This document shows, in pieces, positions 15,782-24,510 of a DNA stretch of 64,000 bases. This DNA comes from Alcanivorax limicola (GTDB taxonomy: Bacteria > Pseudomonadota > Gammaproteobacteria > Pseudomonadales > Alcanivoracaceae). The stretch is taken from NCBI RefSeq assembly GCF_019931215.1, contig NZ_JAIOUB010000002.1, positions 558,001 through 622,000 on the forward strand, in the 5' to 3' direction. Numbering within the stretch: the first letter of the stretch is position 1; every line of letters starts with the position of its first letter. The notes beneath the pieces were generated by a model. That model was not told the DNA's origin. It saw only the letters and a program-made list of their open reading frames with translations, and did no database searches. Position numbers and translations under genes: made by a program.

Positions 15782-17151
15782 GGTGTTTCCTCCAGGGCGG
15801 GCATGACGGTTATATGTAATCGCTGGCCCGTATCAATCACTCGGACCAGCGTGATGCCGCCGCGGGTAACGGGGATTTCTACGGTAGCACTGCCTCCTGT
15901 TCCCCACAATGTAAGAGCGTGGTCGCCAGGGGGAAGTTCCAGCCGTCCCAGTTGCGCATAGGCGGGCAGTGTCAGCCAGCTGCGCAAGTCGGCGGATTCG
16001 GATACCAGATTGTAGATCTGTGTGGCGAACGCGCCGAAAAGACCGAGGTCATCGTTGGCGCGTTTCTGTGCTTCATATTTGGCGGTGGCGCGCAGGGTCT
16101 GGCGGGCCAGCATGCCCGGCACGCCGTCTCGCAGTGCGCGTGCGGCCATGCCGCTGAGGGCGGCGGCGACTTCGGTGCGGGTCTCGATGGGCGCGTCGTT
16201 GTCGGCCGTGGCGGTGACGCGCAAGCTCGAGGGCGGTGTCTGGTGTGAGGAATAAGTCGGAAACGCCACGGCAAAATAGCCGTGAATGGTCGGAATGGGG
16301 AGGTTGATTTCTTCACGCGGGGGAATGAAGCCCTGCTCATAGGCAATCACCACCTGGCCCTGGTCGGTGACATAGCGGCGATTGCCGCGCGCTTCCACCC
16401 GGGCAATGTCGGCGGGCAGCAGTGACAGCGACGGGTTGACCTCCCAGGCCTTCTTGTAATCCACCAGCGCATTGTTGTAATCCCCGACGCCTTCACGGAA
16501 TACGCCGGCCAGATAATACAGATAGGCGTTCTGGATGCTGGAGCGCACGTCAGCGGCGGCACGGTTGAGCCCTGCCAGTTCCTGTTCGAAGTCGCTGGGG
16601 GGCGCTACCGGTTCGCTGTCTTCGAGGGCGCGGCTGATGTCTCTTGCACGCCGCTCTTCTGCGACCTGTTGTTCGAGTGTGACGCGGCGGAACTCCACGG
16701 CGGCGGCTTCCAGATCGCCCAGCTGCCAGTAGTTCAGCGCCTGCATGCCGTGCACCATGATGCGCTCGTGCTCCTGCCCCCGATAGGGCAGCGCGTTGTC
16801 ATTGACCATTAATGCGCCGACGCCGCCGCCGGCGCTGCTGGCGCGCACCACAGCCTGTTGATCCTGCGCATCGTAAAGTGCAATGACCTCGGCGAAATCC
16901 GCCTGGCTGCGCTCAATATCGCCAGCGATCTGTGCCACGCGGGCACGCTCCTGCAGGTACAGCAGCTTGTCGGCACTGCGGGTGCGGCGGTCAAGGTGGC
17001 GCAGGGCGCGCTCCGGTTCCTCGCTGCTGAGGTCGCCCTTCCAGTGTGCGGCCTGTTGCGGATAGGGATTGAACAGAGAGCTGGTGGCGCAGCCCGACAG
17101 CAGGGTCACCAGGAGCAGAAGCAGTGCCTGATACGGGACGGGACTGGGCAT
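15778..17151 (-). CDS. TPR-like lipoprotein (COG3014 type)
   Basis: 457 aa with signal peptide and lipobox LLSGC (Cys21). The N-terminal half is helical and TPR-like (QALNYWQLGDLEAAAVEF; YLYYLAGVFREGVGDYNNAL; YKKAWEVNPSL). The C-terminal half is beta-rich and ends in a domain with LPAYAQLGRLELPPGDH. This matches the COG3014 lipoproteins that accompany YcfL and LpoB in marine gammaproteobacteria. As first gene of the minus-strand cluster it probably carries the promoter for all four. The role may be a scaffold for the lipoprotein group; no direct function is known to me. Confidence 0.8.
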   Translation of the reverse strand: MPSPVPYQALLLLLVTLLSGCATSSLFNPYPQQAAHWKGDLSSEEPERALRHLDRRTRSADKLLYLQERARVAQIAGDIERSQADFAEVIALYDAQDQQAVVRASSAGGGVGALMVNDNALPYRGQEHERIMVHGMQALNYWQLGDLEAAAVEFRRVTLEQQVAEERRARDISRALEDSEPVAPPSDFEQELAGLNRAAADVRSSIQNAYLYYLAGVFREGVGDYNNALVDYKKAWEVNPSLSLLPADIARVEARGNRRYVTDQGQVVIAYEQGFIPPREEINLPIPTIHGYFAVAFPTYSSHQTPPSSLRVTATADNDAPIETRTEVAAALSGMAARALRDGVPGMLARQTLRATAKYEAQKRANDDLGLFGAFATQIYNLVSESADLRSWLTLPAYAQLGRLELPPGDHALTLWGTGGSATVEIPVTRGGITLVRVIDTGQRLHITVMPALEETP

Positions 17152-17239
17152 TGGCGGTCAGGTTCACCGAAGAGAATGATTATAAGAACGCTCAAGGTAG
17201 CGTTATGTGGCGCGCGTGTCGAGGCCGACACTGAGGAAC

Positions 17240-17268
17240 AAAAAAGGACGCCCTCGGGCGTCCTTTCT
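17240..17268 (-). terminator. Terminator of serA
   Basis: Inverted arms AAAGGACGCCC (17243-17253) and GGGCGTCCTTT (17256-17266) form a long stem. Read on the minus strand it ends in a run of six Ts before GTTCC, so it terminates serA, whose stop lies about 45 bp upstream on that strand. Confidence 0.85.
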
Positions 17269-17312
17269 GGTGTGGGCTGGTGTGGGCCCTGTTGTGATGA
17301 GATGTGATCAGA

Positions 17313-18542
17313 TCAGAACAGCACACGGGTACGGATGGTGCCAGCAATGCTGCGCAGCTTTTCCAGCGCGAGCTGGCTGTAATCCGCGTCAACATCAATC
17401 ACCACGTAACCGATTTCCTCATTGGTCTGCAGGAACTGGGCGGCGATGTTGATGCCGTTATCCGAGAACACCTGGTTGATCTGGCTGAGCACGCCGGGCA
17501 CGTTCTTGTGAATATGCAGCAGGCGGTGCATGCCGGGATGCGATGGCAGGGCCACTTCCGGAAAATTCACGGCGGACAGGGTGGAGCCGTTGTCCGAGTA
17601 GCGCACCAGCTTCTCGGCCACTTCAGCGCCGATATTCTCCTGAGCTTCCTGGGTGGAGCCGCCAACGTGTGGTGTGAGGATCACATTGTCGAACTCGCGC
17701 AGGGGGGACACGAACTCGTCATCGTTGGATTTGGGCTCTTCCGGGAAGACGTCAATGGCGGCACCCAGCAGGTGGCCGTCACGCAGCGCTGCACTGAGGG
17801 CGTCGATGTCCACCACTTTGCCCCGCGCTGCGTTGATCAGGTAGCTCTTGGGCTTCATGGCCCGGATCTGCTCTTCTTTCATCATCCAGCGGGTGCCAGC
17901 CGTGTCCGGCACATGCAGGCTGACCACGTCGCTCAGGCCCAGCAGCTCGTTGAGGCTGGTGACTTGTGTGGCGTTGCCCAGTGGCAGCTTGGTCACCACG
18001 TCGTAGAAGTAGACCTTCATGCCCAGGGATTCTGCCAGCACGCTGACCTGCGCGCCGATATTGCCGTAGCCGACGATGCCGAGCTTCTTGCCGCGCACTT
18101 CGTAGCTGTCTTTGGCCGATTTCAGCCAGCCGCCGCGATGGCAGGAGGCGTTGCGCTCCGGGATGCCGCGCATCAGCATGATGGTCTGCCCGATGACGAG
18201 CTCGGCCACAGACCGGGTGTTGGAATACGGCGCATTGAAGACCGGGATGCCCCGGCGCAGGGCGGCGCTCAGGTCGACCTGGTTGGTGCCGATGCAGAAG
18301 CAGCCCACCGCCATGAGCTTGTCAGCCGCCTCGAACACCTCTTCGGTGAGCTGCGTGCGTGAGCGAATACCGACGATGTGGGCGTCCTGCACCTTGTTCT
18401 TCAGGTCGTCCCCGGTGAGGGCGCCTTTCAGAAGCTCGATATTGCTATAGCCGCTGTTACGCAGGTTCTCCACGGCGGAATCGTGGATTCCTTCCAGCAA
18501 AAGAACGCGGATCTTGTCCTTTTCGAGAGACTTTCTGGCCAT
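17313..18542 (-). CDS. serA: D-3-phosphoglycerate dehydrogenase
   Basis: First step of serine synthesis: 3-phosphoglycerate plus NAD to 3-phosphohydroxypyruvate. 409 aa from the ATG at 18542, the same as the E. coli type (410). Visible are GIRSRTQLTEEV, the NAD-binding LGIVGYGNIGAQ, substrate-site residues in INAARGKVVD and DVFPEEP, the catalytic His in LTPHVGGST, and a C-terminal ACT domain (RLLHIHKNVPGVLSQIN), which in this type mediates serine feedback. It is divergent from the D-2-hydroxyglutarate dehydrogenase-like gene with 100 bp between. SerA of this type also reduces 2-oxoglutarate, producing that enzyme's substrate. Confidence 0.96.
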   Translation of the reverse strand: MARKSLEKDKIRVLLLEGIHDSAVENLRNSGYSNIELLKGALTGDDLKNKVQDAHIVGIRSRTQLTEEVFEAADKLMAVGCFCIGTNQVDLSAALRRGIPVFNAPYSNTRSVAELVIGQTIMLMRGIPERNASCHRGGWLKSAKDSYEVRGKKLGIVGYGNIGAQVSVLAESLGMKVYFYDVVTKLPLGNATQVTSLNELLGLSDVVSLHVPDTAGTRWMMKEEQIRAMKPKSYLINAARGKVVDIDALSAALRDGHLLGAAIDVFPEEPKSNDDEFVSPLREFDNVILTPHVGGSTQEAQENIGAEVAEKLVRYSDNGSTLSAVNFPEVALPSHPGMHRLLHIHKNVPGVLSQINQVFSDNGINIAAQFLQTNEEIGYVVIDVDADYSQLALEKLRSIAGTIRTRVLF

Positions 18543-18642
18543 GGATGCATCCCGGTAAGCGTTGAAATGGGCGCGTATGGTACCATAGCGCGCCCGGAGA
18601 AATACCCTCCATCTGCCCGCGTGTGCCCGGAGAGATCGACCC

Positions 18643-20028
18643 ATGAATCATAGCGCTGTTGCTGACCTGTTCCGTCCCCTGCTGGGAGACAATCGCTGCC
18701 TGAGCGATACCGATAGCTGCCAGCGCTACGGTACCGACTGGACCAAGGTCTGGGCGCCGGCGCCCAGCGTGGTGCTGCTGCCGGAAACGGTGGAAGAAGT
18801 GCAGCAGATCGTGCGCCTGGCCAATGAGCACGGTATCGCCCTGGTGCCCTCCGGCGGCCGTACCGGGCTGTCTGCCGGGGCCGTGGCGGCCCATGGCGAG
18901 GCGGTGATTGCCTTTGACCGGATGAACAAGGTGCTCAGCTTTGATGCGTTCGACCGGGCGGTCACCGTACAGCCGGGTGTCATTACCCAGCAGTTGCAGG
19001 AATACGCCGAGGCCCAGGGCCTGTTCTACCCGGTGGATTTCGCGTCCGCCGGTTCCAGCCAGATCGGCGGCAATATCGGCACCAATGCGGGCGGCATCAA
19101 GGTGATTCGCTATGGCATGACCCGTGACTGGATCACCGGCCTCAAGGTCGTGACTGGCAAGGGCGACCTGCTGGATCTCAACAAGGGGCTGATCAAGAAC
19201 GCCACCGGCTATGACTTCCGGCATCTGTTTATTGGCTCCGAAGGCACGCTGGGTCTGGTGGTGGAGGCGACGGTCAAGCTGGCGCGTCAGCCGAAGGATC
19301 TCACGGCGTTTGTGCTGGGCGCGCCGGGGTTCAGCGAGGTGATGCAGGTGCTGCATGCGTTCCAGCAGCAGATCGACCTGACCGCCTTCGAGTTCTTTTC
19401 CGACAAGGCTATGCAGCATGTGCTCGCGCACGGTGTGCCCCGCCCTTTCGACACCGATGCGCCCTTCTACTGTCTGCTGGAATTCGAGCAGCTGTCCGAG
19501 GCGACCGCCGATGCGGCGATGGCAATTTTCGAACACTGCGTCGAACAGGGCTGGGTGCTGGATGGTGTCATGAGCCAGTCATTGCAGCAGCTTGAGCAGC
19601 TCTGGCAATTGCGCGAGCGCATCTCGGAAAGTATTGCGCCGCACACGCCCTACAAGAACGATATTTCCGTGACCGTCAGCAAAGTGCCCGCGTTTGTCGA
19701 AGAGGTGGATGCGGTGGTGCAGGAAGCGTATCCGGATTTCGAGATTGTCTGGTTCGGGCATATTGGCGACGGCAACATGCACCTGAATATTCTCAAGCCT
19801 GCGGCGCTGGCTAAAGAAGAATTCTTTGCCCGCTGCAACAATGTATCGAAGTGGGTGTTCGAAATCGTGCAGAAATATAACGGTTCGATTTCTGCCGAGC
19901 ACGGTGTTGGCATGACCAAGAAGCCGTATCTCGAATACTCTCGCTCCCCGGAAGAAATTGCTTATATGCAGGCCATGAAACAGATCTTCGACCCCAACGG
20001 CATCATGAACCCCGGCAAACTGATATGA
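18643..20028 (+). CDS. FAD-linked oxidase, probable D-2-hydroxyglutarate dehydrogenase
   Basis: 461-aa flavoprotein of the GlcD/D2HGDH/D-lactate dehydrogenase family. The PCMH-type FAD domain shows VPSGGRTGLSAGAV near residue 67 and IGGNIGTNAGGIKVIRYG near 140. The C-terminal cap has NDISVTVSKVP, the metal-ligand FGHIGDGNMHLNI and SAEHGVGMTKKPYL. A GGAGAG ribosome site precedes the ATG. Divergence from serA is the argument for D-2-hydroxyglutarate: SerA makes it as a by-product and this enzyme would recycle it to 2-oxoglutarate, a pairing described in Pseudomonas stutzeri. Glycolate or D-lactate remain possible. Confidence 0.85.
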   Translation: MNHSAVADLFRPLLGDNRCLSDTDSCQRYGTDWTKVWAPAPSVVLLPETVEEVQQIVRLANEHGIALVPSGGRTGLSAGAVAAHGEAVIAFDRMNKVLSFDAFDRAVTVQPGVITQQLQEYAEAQGLFYPVDFASAGSSQIGGNIGTNAGGIKVIRYGMTRDWITGLKVVTGKGDLLDLNKGLIKNATGYDFRHLFIGSEGTLGLVVEATVKLARQPKDLTAFVLGAPGFSEVMQVLHAFQQQIDLTAFEFFSDKAMQHVLAHGVPRPFDTDAPFYCLLEFEQLSEATADAAMAIFEHCVEQGWVLDGVMSQSLQQLEQLWQLRERISESIAPHTPYKNDISVTVSKVPAFVEEVDAVVQEAYPDFEIVWFGHIGDGNMHLNILKPAALAKEEFFARCNNVSKWVFEIVQKYNGSISAEHGVGMTKKPYLEYSRSPEEIAYMQAMKQIFDPNGIMNPGKLI

Positions 20029-20687
20029 CCTACGCACACAAGTGGATCGACGGTTCGCCGATTGATCTTCCCGCGGGAAAAGTGGTCTGCGTCGGGCGTA
20101 ACTACGCCGAGCATGCCAGCGAACTGGGCAATGCGGTGCCGACAGAGCCAGTGCTGTTCATGAAGCCGGCCACGGCGCTGTGCCATCTCGATGGACCGTT
20201 GCATATCCCTGCCGATCGCGGCGCGGTACACCATGAAGTGGAAATGGTGGTGTTGATTGGTGCACCGCTGCGCAACGCCGATGTCGAAGAGGCGAAAACG
20301 GCGGTCATGGCCTACGGTGTCGGTCTGGATCTGACGTTGCGTGATGTGCAGGACGAGTTGAAAGCGCAGCGGCTGCCGTGGGAAAAAGCCAAGGCCTTTG
20401 ACGGGTCGGCGCCGGTGTCCGGGTTGATTGAGGCGCGGGGTGTGTCCACCCGGCAGAATCTGGATGTGCTGCTGGAAGTGAATGACGCGGTGCGCCAGTA
20501 CGGCCATACCGGGCAGATGTTGTTTCCGTTATTTCCGCTGGTGGCGGAAATCAGCCGGCACTTCACCTTGCTGCCCGGGGACCTGGTCTTTACCGGCACG
20601 CCGAAGGGCGTCGGCCCGCTGCACGCGGGTGATCGCCTGGCCGCCCGGTTGGGCAATTTCCTGATGGTGCGCACCGAGGTGCTTTGA
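20025..20687 (+). CDS. Fumarylacetoacetate hydrolase family protein
   Basis: 220 aa, the compact single-domain FAH fold (YcgM/FAHD1 type), usually an acylpyruvase, oxaloacetate decarboxylase or related enzyme. Visible are CVGRNYAEHASELG, the metal-ligand region HHEVEMVVLIG, YGVGLDLTLRDVQ, EKAKAFDGSAPVSG and the closing VFTGTPKGVGPL. It overlaps the upstream flavoprotein by ATGA, so the two are coupled and may share a 2-oxoacid clearance role. Exact substrate unknown. Confidence 0.88.
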   Translation: MTYAHKWIDGSPIDLPAGKVVCVGRNYAEHASELGNAVPTEPVLFMKPATALCHLDGPLHIPADRGAVHHEVEMVVLIGAPLRNADVEEAKTAVMAYGVGLDLTLRDVQDELKAQRLPWEKAKAFDGSAPVSGLIEARGVSTRQNLDVLLEVNDAVRQYGHTGQMLFPLFPLVAEISRHFTLLPGDLVFTGTPKGVGPLHAGDRLAARLGNFLMVRTEVL

Positions 20688-20721
20688 TCTTCTGCGGGCA
20701 AGCTGCAGAAGGATCAGAATT
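20686..20721. terminator. Possible bidirectional terminator between FAH gene and rpiA
   Basis: GATCTTCTGC (20686-20695) pairs with GCAGAAGGATC (20705-20715, one bulged G) around a 9-nt loop, with TTTTTC at 20720-20725 on the plus side. It overlaps the end of the convergent rpiA frame by two bases. Confidence 0.45.
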
Positions 20722-21367
20722 TTTCGATGCCCTGGCTGCTGGCGAGCAAAACGATATTGGCGGGGCGGCGGGCAAACAGGCCGTTGGTCACAACGCCGAC
20801 AATATTGTTGATCTCTTCTTCCAGCTTGATTGGCCGCATGATGTCCAGGCCGTGCACGTCCAGAATGATGTTGCCGTTATCGGTGACGAACCCCTCTCGG
20901 TACTTGGGTCGCCCGCCAAGGGCGGTCAGTCGCCGGGCCACATACGAGCGGGCCATGGGGATCACCTCCACCGGCAACGGGAAGGCGCCAAGGCGTTTCA
21001 CCCGTTTGCTCTCGTCCACCACGCAGATGAACTGCTCGGCCACGGCGGCGACGATTTTCTCTCGCGTCAGTGCGCCGCCGCCGCCCTTGACCATCTCGCG
21101 GTGCGCGGTGACTTCGTCAGCGCCATCGACATAGACCGGGATTTCATTCACGTCGTTCAGGGAAAAGACCTCGATGCCATGGCCTCGGAGGCGCTCGGCG
21201 CTGGCCTCGGAGCTGGCCACGGCGCCGCGAATGCTGTCCTTCATCCGCGCCAGGCCATCGATGAAATAGTTGGCGGTACTGCCCGTGCCTACGCCGACAA
21301 TGGTGCCGGCTTCGATATAAGTCAGTGCGGCTTCCGCTGCGGCTTGTTTCTGGGCGTCCTGATCCAT
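20714..21367 (-). CDS. rpiA: Ribose-5-phosphate isomerase A
   Basis: Interconverts ribose 5-phosphate and ribulose 5-phosphate in the pentose phosphate pathway. 217 aa (E. coli 219). Signatures: [16 protein letters not shown] near residue 25, the active-site YVDGADEV near 80, and [14 protein letters not shown] with the catalytic Glu, then CVVDESKRV. The start ATG at 21367 lacks a strong ribosome site but gives the family N-terminus. It is divergent from ilvA, an order shared with Pseudomonas. Confidence 0.97.
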   Translation of the reverse strand: MDQDAQKQAAAEAALTYIEAGTIVGVGTGSTANYFIDGLARMKDSIRGAVASSEASAERLRGHGIEVFSLNDVNEIPVYVDGADEVTAHREMVKGGGGALTREKIVAAVAEQFICVVDESKRVKRLGAFPLPVEVIPMARSYVARRLTALGGRPKYREGFVTDNGNIILDVHGLDIMRPIKLEEEINNIVGVVTNGLFARRPANIVLLASSQGIEKF

Positions 21368-21535
21368 GAGAGAGACTCGGCAGTGATTGGGTGTTTATTG
21401 TAGGCCAGCCATACGACGGCTGCGAGGGGCATGGTTGAGAGGGGCGCCGCCTGTGCTATGCGTGCCGGGCCCCGCGCCTGTACAATCACGCCTGATATCC
21501 ACTTTCCTGCTTGCTACTCAACCCGGGTTCACGCC

Positions 21536-23053
21536 ATGCCGGACCGCTACGTCAAGAAAATACTGCAGGCCCGCGTCTATGACGTGGCCATCGAAAGTCC
21601 GTTGCATGACGTGGCGCTGATGTCCGGCCGTCTGAACAACCGGGTGCTGCTCAAGCGTGAAGATCTGCAGCCGGTGTTTTCGTTCAAGCTGCGCGGGGCC
21701 TACAACAAGATTGCCGGGCTGTCCGAAGAACAGCAGCAGCGCGGCGTGATCTGCGCCTCAGCGGGCAACCATGCCCAGGGCGTAGCACTGGCCGCCGGTT
21801 ACCTGGGCCTCAAGGCCATCATCGTCATGCCCCGCACGACGCCGGATATCAAGGTGCGCTCCGTGCGCGAGCGTGGCGGCAAGGTGGTGCTGCATGGCGA
21901 CAGCTTTGATGAGGCGCTGGAGCATGCCCTGATCCTGCAGGAGCGTGACGGCCTGACCTTCGTGCATCCCTACGACGATCCGGACGTGATTGCCGGCCAG
22001 GGCACGGTGGGCATGGAAATCCTGCGTCAGCATACCGGGCCCATTGATGCCATATTCCTGCCCGTGGGCGGTGGCGGTCTCGCCGCCGGTGTCGCGGCCT
22101 ATATCAAATACCTGCGCCCGGAGATCCGCATCGTTGCGGTGGAGCCTGAGGATGCCGCCTGCCTGAAGGCCGCCATGGAGAAACAGCGCCGGGTGGTATT
22201 GCAGGAGGTGGGCCTGTTCGCCGATGGCGTGGCAGTGAAACAGGTCGGCAAGGAAACCTTCCGCGTGCTGCGCCGTTGTGTCGATGAGGTGATAACGGCC
22301 AACACCGATGAGATCTGCGCTGCGGTGAAGGATATCTTCGAAGATACCCGCTCGATTGCCGAGCCGGCGGGGGCGCTCGCCCTGGCGGGCCTGAAAAACT
22401 GGGTGGCCCAGCACGGCGTTGAAGGCAAGACGCTGGTGGCCATCCACAGTGGTGCCAACGTCAATTTTGATCGCCTGCGGCACATTGCCGAGCGTGCCGA
22501 GGTCGGTGAGCAGCGCGAGGCCATTCTGGCGGTCACGATTCCCGAGCGCCCCGGCAGCTTCCGGCAGTTCTGCCAGACACTGGGGCGGCGTGGTATCACC
22601 GAGTTCAATTACCGATATCGCGATGCGGCGGCGGCCACCATATTTGTCGGTGTGCAGATGCGGCCGGGGTCAGACGATCTGGCCACGCTGGTTCAGGCGC
22701 TGGAAGAAAAGGACTATCCGGTGGTGGACATGACCGGCAACGAAATGGCCAAGGTGCATATCCGTCATATGGTGGGCGGTCATGCTTCCGTGCCGGATGT
22801 GGAAGAGCTGTTGTTCCGGGTGCAATTCCCGGAGCGCCCGGGCGCCTTGCTGAAGTTTCTGAGTGCGCTGGGTGGCCGCTGGAACATCAGCCTGTTCCAT
22901 TATCGCAATCATGGCGCGGCCTACGGGCGAGTGCTGGTCGGGTTCCAGGTGCCGGTGGGCGCTGAGGCTCGCCTGCGCCGCGACCTGCGGGATGTGCCCT
23001 ACCCGATGACCGAAGAAACCGACAATCCCGCCTTTCAGCTGTTTCTTAGCTGA
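21536..23053 (+). CDS. ilvA: Threonine ammonia-lyase, biosynthetic
   Basis: PLP enzyme converting threonine to 2-oxobutyrate and ammonia, first step to isoleucine. 505 aa from the ATG at 21536 (E. coli 514); an upstream frame to 21431 is not needed. The PLP lysine is Lys51 in FSFKLRGAY. SAGNHAQGVAL and the phosphate loop VGGGGLAAGV follow. Two ACT-like regulatory domains occupy the last 175 residues (LAVTIPERPGSFRQF; VQFPERPGALLKFL), the arrangement that gives isoleucine/valine control. The protein ends NPAFQLFLS as in the family. Confidence 0.97.
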   Translation: MPDRYVKKILQARVYDVAIESPLHDVALMSGRLNNRVLLKREDLQPVFSFKLRGAYNKIAGLSEEQQQRGVICASAGNHAQGVALAAGYLGLKAIIVMPRTTPDIKVRSVRERGGKVVLHGDSFDEALEHALILQERDGLTFVHPYDDPDVIAGQGTVGMEILRQHTGPIDAIFLPVGGGGLAAGVAAYIKYLRPEIRIVAVEPEDAACLKAAMEKQRRVVLQEVGLFADGVAVKQVGKETFRVLRRCVDEVITANTDEICAAVKDIFEDTRSIAEPAGALALAGLKNWVAQHGVEGKTLVAIHSGANVNFDRLRHIAERAEVGEQREAILAVTIPERPGSFRQFCQTLGRRGITEFNYRYRDAAAATIFVGVQMRPGSDDLATLVQALEEKDYPVVDMTGNEMAKVHIRHMVGGHASVPDVEELLFRVQFPERPGALLKFLSALGGRWNISLFHYRNHGAAYGRVLVGFQVPVGAEARLRRDLRDVPYPMTEETDNPAFQLFLS

Positions 23054-23090
23054 CCATGCGTACAGTTGGCGCCGTAACATGATGTCGAAT

Positions 23091-23109
23091 GTTAGAGAAT
23101 TGTTCTAAC
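23091..23109. promoter_or_regulatory. Palindrome downstream of ilvA
   Basis: GTTAGAGAATTGTTCTAAC has 6-bp perfect outer arms (GTTAGA, TCTAAC). A TTGACT hexamer follows at 23114. It may be an operator for the small membrane protein gene 250 bp downstream. The rest of 23110-23357 holds no gene I can support. Confidence 0.35.
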
Positions 23110-23357
23110 TCCTTGACTTTGGCCTCCGAATTGTTCATTTTTTGAACCGGTTCCGGTTATGCATGTCATGATTCGGTAATCTTACTGACCCCGGCGTGCA
23201 GGCCGGAATGCTGATGTTTGGCATGGATGTCTTGGTACTGCTTTTGCAGTGTCGTTTTTTGCAGTCTGATTGAGCCCATAGCATTGGGCACGAATGAGAC
23301 TGGTTACCCAATTGGCTGTTTTATGAGCGAATACAAGGCGCGGGGAAGCCTGAGAAG

Positions 23358-23510
23358 ATGAACAAGAAAAAACCTGATGCACTGGTCATTCTGGCGATCA
23401 TTTTCGGCCTGGGCGTACTCGTGAGTACCCTGACCTATGGCGGCAATGAAAGTCGTCACGATCAGATGGCGGTAAGCGCGGGCGTGAAAAGCCCGGGCAT
23501 GAATCGCTGA
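23358..23510 (+). CDS. Small single-pass membrane protein, 50 aa
   Basis: The frame reads MNKKKPDALVILAIIF, then GLGVLVSTLTYGG and a polar tail ending SPGMNR. A positively charged start followed by one hydrophobic segment (about residues 9-25) predicts a bitopic inner-membrane protein with the tail outside. GGGGAAG and GAGAAG lie upstream of the ATG. I recall similar short KKPDALVIL proteins in related marine genera but cannot assign a function. It is too short for common gene-length cutoffs. Confidence 0.65.
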   Translation: MNKKKPDALVILAIIFGLGVLVSTLTYGGNESRHDQMAVSAGVKSPGMNR

Positions 23511-23597
23511 CGCGACCTGTTTGCAGATTCTGACTCATTTCAATTGAACCGATGACCCGGGCGGGTGTCGGCGCTGTCGCGTGCCGCGCGTTTACTG

Positions 23598-24194
23598 TCA
23601 GGCGTCGGTAATCACCGCATCCACGGGTATGTCCCAGTCGGCAGCGTCCAGCTGTGGCACCTGCTGGAAGTGATGGGCTACGCCTATCAGGCGCGGCCGC
23701 CGTGGCCGCCGCGCCAGATCTGCCAGCGTACGATCGTAGAACCCCCCACCCATCCCCAGGCGGTTACCCGCGTTGTCGAACGCCACCAGTGGCAACAGAA
23801 TCACGTCCAGTGTCCAGGCGGGCACGGGGCGTTGCGGTATGGGCGGTTCGTCAATGCGGAAGCGGTTGCGGACCAGGCGCATGCCGGGGCGCCAATGGGC
23901 GAATAGCAGGCTGCCACGTCCCAGCGGCGCCAATATCGGCAGGAAGGCATGGCGATGCTGCCACTGACTGCGCTGAAACAGCAGGCCGGGGTCTATTTCA
24001 CCATCGGCGGGCAAATAGCGGGCGATGCGCCGGGCATGGCGTATGGCGGGATGGGTGGCGAGGTTGCGGGCCAGGTTTCGAGCGGCTTGGCGTTGCATGC
24101 CGGGTGTCAGGGCGCGCCGTCGCTGTCGCATCATCTGACGTAGTGGGCGGCGATGTGTCAGCACGTATCGGGTGCCTCGCACGGTGATGAGCAA
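23598..24194 (-). CDS. fau: 5-formyltetrahydrofolate cyclo-ligase
   Basis: ATP-dependent conversion of 5-formyl-THF to 5,10-methenyl-THF. About 198 aa in the longest form; the true start may be one of the internal Met codons at residues 21-22 (MMRQRRRALTPG), which would match family length better. Signatures: ALTPGMQ and IARYLPADGEID at the N-terminal half, then the ATP-binding LGMGGGFYDRTL and VAHHFQQVPQL, and DAVITD at the end. It is immediately downstream of 6S RNA, the conserved zapA-ssrS-fau (ygfA) order. Confidence 0.92.
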   Translation of the reverse strand: MLITVRGTRYVLTHRRPLRQMMRQRRRALTPGMQRQAARNLARNLATHPAIRHARRIARYLPADGEIDPGLLFQRSQWQHRHAFLPILAPLGRGSLLFAHWRPGMRLVRNRFRIDEPPIPQRPVPAWTLDVILLPLVAFDNAGNRLGMGGGFYDRTLADLARRPRRPRLIGVAHHFQQVPQLDAADWDIPVDAVITDA

Positions 24195-24240
24195 TTTGCG
24201 TCAGGCATTCTTGCGCAAAGAAGAGCAAAAAGAAGAAATA

Positions 24241-24427
24241 GTGTTCCCCGGTCGTGCCGCTGCCGGCTTAGCCCTTGAACCCTGCGGCTCAAGGTGGTGG
24301 CGTCAGGCTTGCCTTCAGGCTTTCCGCTCGATCACGGACATGCGCACGGGCCCGCCAGTATTCGCCCCCGGTATATAAAACATCGGCTCAGGGACATCGC
24401 CTGGCTGGCAAACACACCAGGGAACAC
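24241..24427 (-). ncRNA. ssrS: 6S RNA
   Basis: On the minus strand the 187-nt segment starts GTGTTCCCTGG and ends CCGGGGAACAC, closing the terminal stem. The 5' half contains CCCTGAGCCGATGTTT and the 3' half CCTTGAGCCGCAGGGTTCAAGG, both close to E. coli 6S RNA (CCTGAGCCGATATTT; CCTTGAACCAAGGGTTCAAGG). It lies between zapA and fau as in E. coli. 6S RNA mimics an open promoter and holds sigma70-RNA polymerase in stationary phase. Confidence 0.95.
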
Positions 24428-24445
24428 AAGAGAGAGTATAGCAGT
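24428..24445 (-). promoter_or_regulatory. Promoter -10 of 6S RNA
   Basis: On the minus strand TGCTATACT places a -10 hexamer TATACT (24435-24440) with an extended-type TGC in front, 7 nt before the proposed 6S 5' end. A clear -35 is not obvious. Confidence 0.6.
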
Positions 24446-24510
24446 TGAGGTGATGCTGCCGCGAGCGACTGTAGCCAGAGAATCGGGATCAAAGTCATCC
24501 CGCTATAGGC

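Noticed and set aside
24241-24427. Short plus-strand frames across 24172-24563
   Set aside because: They overlap the 6S RNA, whose conserved sequence and stem explain this region.
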